Below the pieces are notes generated by a model that did not search any database, had not been told where the DNA came from, and saw nothing but the letters and a program-made list of their open reading frames with translations. A stretch of DNA of 18,590 bases from CAYUAI01 sp964442745 (lineage in GTDB: Bacteria > Pseudomonadota > Gammaproteobacteria > S012-40): NCBI GenBank assembly GCA_964442745.1, contig CAYUAI010000078.1, positions 1-18,590 of the forward strand, in the 5' to 3' direction. How positions within the stretch are numbered: position 1 is the stretch's first letter; each line of letters starts with the position of its first letter. Positions 14,122 through 18,590 of the stretch are shown here, piece by piece. Both the position numbers and the translations under genes were made by a program.

Positions 14122-14160
14122 ATGGCAAGTCAATCATACTAATAAATTGCCATTTTTTTT
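14122..14160 (+). terminator. Rho-independent terminator
   Basis: ATGGCAA (14122-14128) pairs perfectly with TTGCCAT (14147-14153) across an 18-nt loop and runs straight into eight T (14153-14160). It lies 38 bp after the LolA-like gene. The stem is only moderately GC-rich, so the call is likely but not certain. Confidence 0.65.
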
Positions 14161-14243
14161 AAAGCGGGTTTCATTTAACTGTGCGCTATCCACTGAATTA
14201 AGTGGTATGCCATCAGATTTTAAGCCATGTGGGGGCAACCATT

Positions 14244-15224
14244 ATGTTTATTTATCGTTCATTTACTGTTTTTTTTGTGTCGGTTTTTGCTGTTGTATTC
14301 ACTAACGCTTGCACTGAAGCGCCAAGCGATACACCGGTGAGAGTCCTAAAGGACACAACCAAAGGTGTGAACCTTTTGGCGCTCGCTTCGAGTGACGGTG
14401 CGTCGTTAAATTCACCTTGGAATGCTCAAGAGCAAGATTTACTGGCGTTAGCCAAACAATTACCATCGAACAGTGATGATATTGAATTTGCCCTGGGTGC
14501 GATAACCGAGACCGCAACACCTTGCCCTGACGGTGGTGTCGTTACCGTCACCAACGACAATCAAGGTCCACCCTGGTTTTCTCAGGGAGACAGCTATACC
14601 ACGACTTTTACCGACTGTGTACGGAATAACACGACGACGAATGGCGCTAGAGGGTTTTCTGTGGATGTGATGGTTGGTGAACCTTATGTGGATCCTGAGT
14701 GGACCATGACGACAACATTATTTCGCGAAAATTTAACTAAAGTAGACATTCTTAATGATCGTGTTCATTTGGCGGATGGGCGTTCGTCATCAGAAATTAG
14801 CGCTTTTAATGATAATACGGCGTTTACCCAAGTTACCACAGAAAACTGGTTACGAACACAGCCAAATAACGGCGTAGAAACTAGTGATTCCGGAACGCGC
14901 TCGGTGACTTATTCCTGGGATGATGTGGCACAAACCTACGAGTGGGATTTTAATGTCACAAAAAGCAGCACAATTTTTGGTGATATGAAAGCGGAAACCT
15001 TGGCAACCTTGACGGGTACGCTGAATTTGCAACCTGACGCCGGGCAATTCGTGATAACAAGGACCGATGCAAGTGGTGCAGAGCGTATTACAACGATTAC
15101 CGCTTTGGCAGATGGTATGGCGCGAGTGGACGTTGATAGCGATGGTGATGGCGTGGTAAATAGCACCAATGAAATGTTATGGACACAATTGTTGATTGAC
15201 CCGATGCTGTATTCACCTTTTTAA
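14244..15224 (+). CDS. Orphan lipoprotein of 326 aa
   Basis: Not recognised. The N-terminus MFIYRSFTVFFVSVFAVVF is a strong signal sequence ending TNAC (Cys23), a lipobox with Thr at the -3 position; the next residues TEAPS do not include Asp at +2, so outer-membrane sorting is expected. The body is Thr/Asn/Asp-rich and likely beta-stranded, with a cysteine pair around CPDGG and DCVRNN. Near the C-terminus DVDSDGDGVVN (about residues 301-311) resembles a calcium-binding EF-hand-like or thrombospondin-type loop. I choose ATG 14244, since the GTG at 14202 only adds 14 odd residues. The Shine-Dalgarno is weak (GGGGG at 14230-14234). Confidence 0.72.
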   Translation: MFIYRSFTVFFVSVFAVVFTNACTEAPSDTPVRVLKDTTKGVNLLALASSDGASLNSPWNAQEQDLLALAKQLPSNSDDIEFALGAITETATPCPDGGVVTVTNDNQGPPWFSQGDSYTTTFTDCVRNNTTTNGARGFSVDVMVGEPYVDPEWTMTTTLFRENLTKVDILNDRVHLADGRSSSEISAFNDNTAFTQVTTENWLRTQPNNGVETSDSGTRSVTYSWDDVAQTYEWDFNVTKSSTIFGDMKAETLATLTGTLNLQPDAGQFVITRTDASGAERITTITALADGMARVDVDSDGDGVVNSTNEMLWTQLLIDPMLYSPF

Positions 15225-15270
15225 ATTCGCTTGAAGAGTCGCTGATCAGGTCGCGTTACTGCGTTCAGGT

Positions 15271-15298
15271 TTGGCCGGTTCGATTGAGAATCGGCCAA
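15271..15298 (+). other. Stable hairpin after the orphan lipoprotein gene
   Basis: TTGGCCGGTT (15271-15280) pairs with AATCGGCCAA (15289-15298) with one G-T wobble and an 8-nt loop. There is no T tract, so it is an unlikely intrinsic terminator, though it may stabilise the 3' end. The rest of the 281-bp gap shows a pyrimidine tract with TTTCCTTTC repeated near 15335-15350. Confidence 0.5.
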
Positions 15299-15429
15299 CG
15301 AGGGCTTGACCGCCGTGTTGGATTTATGGCTTTCCTTTCTTTTCCTTTCTGAAAATACTAGTATCGAATAATCTAAAGGTATTCACCGCCGTTATCAATG
15401 TAAGTTGTTAATCGATCGGATCGCACCCT

Positions 15430-15438
15430 TGTTATGAT
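15430..15438 (+). promoter_or_regulatory. Extended -10 promoter for the outer-membrane protein gene
   Basis: TGTTATGAT (15430-15438) is a TGnTATGAT extended -10 element, 67 bp before the start codon. TTGTTA at 15405-15410 is too far (22 bp) to be a good -35 box; extended -10 promoters often lack one. Confidence 0.4.
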
Positions 15439-15505
15439 GATTTAGTGTTCGATATTTTTAACCTCACGATTCCTAGAAGAATGGTCAAGAAAAGTCCGTG
15501 TTCGC

Positions 15506-16327
15506 ATGAAATTTTTGATGTTTTTGTTGGCGATAATTTTATTTATGCTGCCGGTCTCGGTGGTTTTTTCATTCACGGAAGAAGGATTGATTGTTTCTGC
15601 GACCGCCTTAAATTTCGATTTTCGTGAGTTTGATGAAAATGGTGAACAAAAGCTCAGTGAAATTGGCTGGATTTTTGGGGCGAAAGGGCAGTATAAAAAA
15701 GCCTATGATAATTTATATATTGGTGCGCAATACAGTTTTTTCAAGGGGTTGGTTAAATATGATGGCGAGACCCAAAGTGGTCTGAAGCATGTGACCCAAA
15801 CAGAGGAAACCATTAATGATGCCTCCATTGAAATTGGTCGCATCTACGAATCTTGGCGTTTGCATGACTATGCGGTGATTTATTTCGGTGCAGGTATGCA
15901 TCGCTGGGATCGTGATATTAAGGATAAAAATAATGTGGTGGGCTTGTTTGAGACCTATACATGGGCTTATTTAAATATTGGTGCCCGTGGTTTTATTTAT
16001 CGCACAGAAAACGCCTTTATCATGGTAGAAATTAATGTGTTACGTACATTGTTTCCAAAAATAGAAGTGAACTATAAAGGTATATTTGATAATCAAACCC
16101 TCGATTTAGGTGAGCATTATGGGGCAAAATTCGCATTACCTGTGCGATACCGAATATCAAATATTATCTATTTAAATATCGAACCCTATTGGGAATCGTG
16201 GGATTTAGGGCGTAGTAAGCACGAACCGATCAAGGATAACGGGGTGGAGACCACCCGAGGGGTGCACGAGCCACGCAGTGCATCCCGCTTTTTTGGTTTA
16301 AATATTGGTGTGCAATTGCTTTTTTAA
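15506..16327 (+). CDS. Putative outer-membrane beta-barrel protein
   Basis: The 273-aa product starts with a signal peptide MKFLMFLLAIILFMLPVSVV cut near residue 22 (VFS/FTEE). The mature part alternates hydrophobic and polar residues in strands rich in Tyr, Trp and Gly (LYIGAQYSFFKG, AVIYFGAGMHRWDRD, AYLNIGARGFIYRT, IYLNIEPYWESWDL) and ends in GLNIGVQLLF, with the C-terminal phenylalanine used by the BAM complex to recognise barrels. About eight to ten strands fit an OmpA/OmpW-like small barrel. No specific family is recognised and the function is unknown. ATG 15506 has only a weak ribosome site. It converges on the CnoX-like gene with a 29-bp gap. Confidence 0.78.
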   Translation: MKFLMFLLAIILFMLPVSVVFSFTEEGLIVSATALNFDFREFDENGEQKLSEIGWIFGAKGQYKKAYDNLYIGAQYSFFKGLVKYDGETQSGLKHVTQTEETINDASIEIGRIYESWRLHDYAVIYFGAGMHRWDRDIKDKNNVVGLFETYTWAYLNIGARGFIYRTENAFIMVEINVLRTLFPKIEVNYKGIFDNQTLDLGEHYGAKFALPVRYRISNIIYLNIEPYWESWDLGRSKHEPIKDNGVETTRGVHEPRSASRFFGLNIGVQLLF

Positions 16328-16356
16328 TATTGATCGCGCCGGCAATCAATTCATTT

Positions 16357-17220
16357 CTAATGTAGAATTGTGGCCATTTTAGCGCGATACTGATGAACTA
16401 AATCACCATGATTACCAAGCAGGTTGAAAATGGCTAACAAGCCTTTTCGTCCTGCGTCGTCTTGAAATTTTCTATCGGTTTGCATGAGTCGAAGAAAGCT
16501 GGCTAAGGCGCTTTGGTAGTTTTTTTCCAAGGCATATTGGCAGGCGAGTTGATAGAGCGCTTGGCCGTTTTGCGGATTGTCATTAATGGTTTGTGTTAAT
16601 TCAGTGATGGAGGGAGCGTCAGCTGTCGCCACCGCAAACTGTAAGTGGGCTTTGACATTTAATATTTCGGGGTGATCGTTATCACGAATACTGACGGTTT
16701 TGATAAGCGCTTCTGTTTCGGCGTAGCGGTGGGCATGGATATATAACTCCGCTAAGGTGACGATGGTGGTGAGATGGGTGCTGTCCAGTTGATGCGCTTT
16801 TTCTAATCGTTCGATGGCTTTATCTGTATGATTGGCGGTGAGTGCTGTTAAGGCTTCTTCTAATAAAAAATCGGCTTCGTTCGGTAAATGACGGTCGATA
16901 ATTGTTTTGATCTGACTTTCGGGTAAGGCACCCATGAACTGATCAACCACTTGGCCGTTTTTATAAATATGTACGGTGGGTAAACTGCGAATGCCATATT
17001 GTTGGGCAAGCTGGGTTTGTTGATCCGTATTGACTTTAACGAGGGCGATTTTGCCTTGGTATTGGTTAGCGAGTTTATCCAGCATGGGGGCGAGTGCTTG
17101 ACAAGGGCCGCACCAATCTGCCCAAAAATCGACAAGGACAAGGATTGCTTGGGATTTTTCAACAACGAGTTGTTGAAAATTGTTATCATTAGCGTCGGTG
17201 ATAGAGGGTGATTCACTCAT
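16357..17220 (-). CDS. cnoX: CnoX/YbbN-like thioredoxin with TPR-type C-terminus
   Basis: A cytoplasmic protein that pairs a thioredoxin domain (residues 1-112) with TPR-like repeats (about 116-280). In E. coli the relative CnoX (YbbN) is a holdase that shields substrates from oxidation and hands them to GroEL. The active site here is WCGPC (Cys37, Cys40), a full redox pair, whereas E. coli CnoX carries SQHC and lacks the first cysteine. The cis-proline is in SLPTVHIYK. The C-terminal FQDDAGRKGLLAIFNLLG is diagnostic of the YbbN family. AGGAG upstream of ATG 17220 is a good ribosome site. The intact CGPC suggests real thiol-disulphide exchange. Confidence 0.9.
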   Translation of the reverse strand: MSESPSITDANDNNFQQLVVEKSQAILVLVDFWADWCGPCQALAPMLDKLANQYQGKIALVKVNTDQQTQLAQQYGIRSLPTVHIYKNGQVVDQFMGALPESQIKTIIDRHLPNEADFLLEEALTALTANHTDKAIERLEKAHQLDSTHLTTIVTLAELYIHAHRYAETEALIKTVSIRDNDHPEILNVKAHLQFAVATADAPSITELTQTINDNPQNGQALYQLACQYALEKNYQSALASFLRLMQTDRKFQDDAGRKGLLAIFNLLGNHGDLVHQYRAKMATILH

Positions 17221-17399
17221 TGTCTGTTTGCTCCTAAAATCTTATATTTCATATCCGCTCAGGTGAATCATGCTCGATATTTGATTATTGATAGGTTTTT
17301 CTTTGGTTGAGAAAGCCTCATGTGGAATCAAATCGTTTGGTAATTGCCGCATGGCCGGGTGCGAAATGTCAGCTTAAACTAAAATTAATGTTCAGTATC

Positions 17400-18419
17400 A
17401 TGAATATAGATCAATTTTTATATGATTTGCCAGCCGAGTTAATTGCCCAACAACCTAACGAAAAACGTAGCCAAAGTCGATTGTTATATTTGAATCGAGC
17501 GACCGGTGAAAAAAAAGATTTGCTTTTTCAAGACGTATTATCGTTGTTAACGGCGGGTGATGTCTTGGTATTTAATGATACAAAAGTGATCCCGGCGCGA
17601 TTATTGGGCGAAAAATCTACCGGTGGGCAGGTAGAGGTTTTGGTTGAAAGAATTGTTAATGAGCATACAGTATTGGCCCATGTACGAGCCAATCGATCGC
17701 CAAAACAAGGCAATCAGTTGTTATTAGAGAATACGTTGATCGTCCATGTGGTTGCGCGGAAAGGGGATTTATTTGAGCTGAACTTTGAGAGTGAGCAGCC
17801 TGTTTTACAAATACTAGAGACGATTGGACGGTTGCCATTGCCACCTTACGTGACGCGCTCACCCACCACATTAGATGCCGAACGCTATCAAACGGTATTT
17901 GCTCGTCATCCGGGGGCGGTGGCTGCGCCGACGGCAGGTTTACATTTTGATAATCCTCTACTTGAGGTCTTGCAATCCAAAAATATCCGTTGTCTGTTTG
18001 TCACTTTGCATGTGGGGGCGGGGACCTTCCAGCCATTGCGCGTGAATACCATCGAAGACCATACTATGCACTCGGAATATTTAGCGATTTCAGAGGATGT
18101 TTGTCAGACCATTAATGCTGCAAAGCAGCAGGGACGGCGAGTGATTGCGGTAGGCACTACCGTGGTTCGCTGTTTGGAAAGTGTCGCAGTAGGAGGCCGA
18201 GTCGCGCCTTTTCGTGGTGAGACGAATATTTTTATTTATCCTGGTTTTGAGTTTCAAATTATTGATGGTCTAGTGACTAATTTTCATTTGCCTGGCTCAA
18301 CGTTGTTGTTGTTAGTGAGTGCTTTTGCTAAGCCGCCGCGTATTTTAGCGGCTTACCAGCATGCGATTGAGCAGCGTTATCGCTTTTTTAGTTATGGTGA
18401 TGCAATGTTCATTGCCTAG
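17400..18419 (+). CDS. queA: S-adenosylmethionine:tRNA ribosyltransferase-isomerase
   Basis: Transfers and isomerises the ribosyl part of SAM onto 7-aminomethyl-7-deazaguanine in tRNA, making epoxyqueuosine in the cytoplasm. At 339 aa it matches the family (about 340-356). Landmarks are FNDTKVIPARL (57-67), HPGAVAAPTAGLHFD, FVTLHVGAGTFQPLRV, VGTTVVRCLES and the C-terminal YRFFSYGDAMFI. I start at ATG 17400 because the family N-terminus begins with this short segment before DLPAELIAQ; the ATG at 17388 and the in-frame codon at 17307 give extra residues, and no start has a good ribosome site. In many bacteria tgt and yajC-secDF follow queA, which would be to the right of the window. Confidence 0.95.
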   Translation: MNIDQFLYDLPAELIAQQPNEKRSQSRLLYLNRATGEKKDLLFQDVLSLLTAGDVLVFNDTKVIPARLLGEKSTGGQVEVLVERIVNEHTVLAHVRANRSPKQGNQLLLENTLIVHVVARKGDLFELNFESEQPVLQILETIGRLPLPPYVTRSPTTLDAERYQTVFARHPGAVAAPTAGLHFDNPLLEVLQSKNIRCLFVTLHVGAGTFQPLRVNTIEDHTMHSEYLAISEDVCQTINAAKQQGRRVIAVGTTVVRCLESVAVGGRVAPFRGETNIFIYPGFEFQIIDGLVTNFHLPGSTLLLLVSAFAKPPRILAAYQHAIEQRYRFFSYGDAMFIA

Positions 18420-18566
18420 GAGGCTATCCATTCAGCAATGGATGATGCAATAACGTTTCGGTTGCGTTTTTCGCATGCATATAAAACCGCTAAAAATTTC
18501 ATTAATTAGTTGCTTTTTAAATATATTTATGTTAAATGCTATGGCGTGGCCGGATTAAATAGATAC

Positions 18567-18572
18567 TATAAT
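18567..18572 (+). promoter_or_regulatory. Possible -10 box downstream of queA
   Basis: A perfect TATAAT lies near the window end in an AT-rich stretch after queA, without a good -35 box at 16-18 bp. It may drive the next gene outside the window. Between 18420 and 18566 I see a small hairpin (TCCATT/AATGGA, 18428-18443), no T tract and no gene. Confidence 0.3.
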
Positions 18573-18590
18573 AGACCTTAAAACCCAATT

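Noticed and set aside
17156..17183. Palindrome TTTTCAACAA/TTGTTGAAAA within the cnoX gene
   Set aside because: It encodes conserved-looking residues at the protein N-terminus and is not repeated elsewhere, so it is probably coincidental.

Overview
The window looks like chromosomal DNA of a gammaproteobacterium of moderate GC content. The evidence is a Mg-type HemB, a long-LID adenylate kinase with four zinc-ligand cysteines, a hexameric-type pyrophosphatase, a CnoX/YbbN-like thioredoxin-TPR protein, GTAG-type REP palindromes and lipobox-bearing outer-membrane proteins. I cannot name the genus. No rRNA, tRNA, CRISPR array or intact transposase was seen.

Left edge (1-2400): positions 1-487 hold a decayed integron integrase (intI) on the + strand. 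It has two frameshifts and a stop, and is split by a 232-bp non-coding element with 21-bp terminal inverted repeats (MITE-like). Its N-terminal side points left, so any attI site and cassette array would lie outside the window. Next come, on the - strand, a eukaryote-type squalene synthase, a strongly folded non-coding segment (1664-1812) and a 61-codon orphan gene with a good ribosome binding site.

Housekeeping block (2398-7103): a DAHP synthase (first step of the shikimate pathway) converges on an adk-hemB pair. Divergent from adk are inorganic pyrophosphatase and a CDF-type metal exporter.

Envelope-rich block (7095-16327): a lipoprotein with an alpha/beta-hydrolase fold that seems to lack its nucleophile serine and carries a cadherin-like tail; a PlsC-like acyltransferase coupled to a histidine phosphatase; an orphan secreted protein with very strong expression signals; an inverted pair of REP elements; a class-I O-methyltransferase-like protein; a LolA-like periplasmic protein; a second orphan lipoprotein; and a small outer-membrane beta-barrel. 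Most are transcribed + and several are flanked by their own hairpins or terminators, so this looks like a string of short units rather than one operon.

Right edge (16357-18590): CnoX/YbbN on the - strand, then queA (queuosine synthesis) on the +, with a possible promoter near the end of the window.

The least explained items are the MITE-split integrase, the structured RNA next to the 61-aa gene, the orphan secreted protein, and several family members with a changed key residue.
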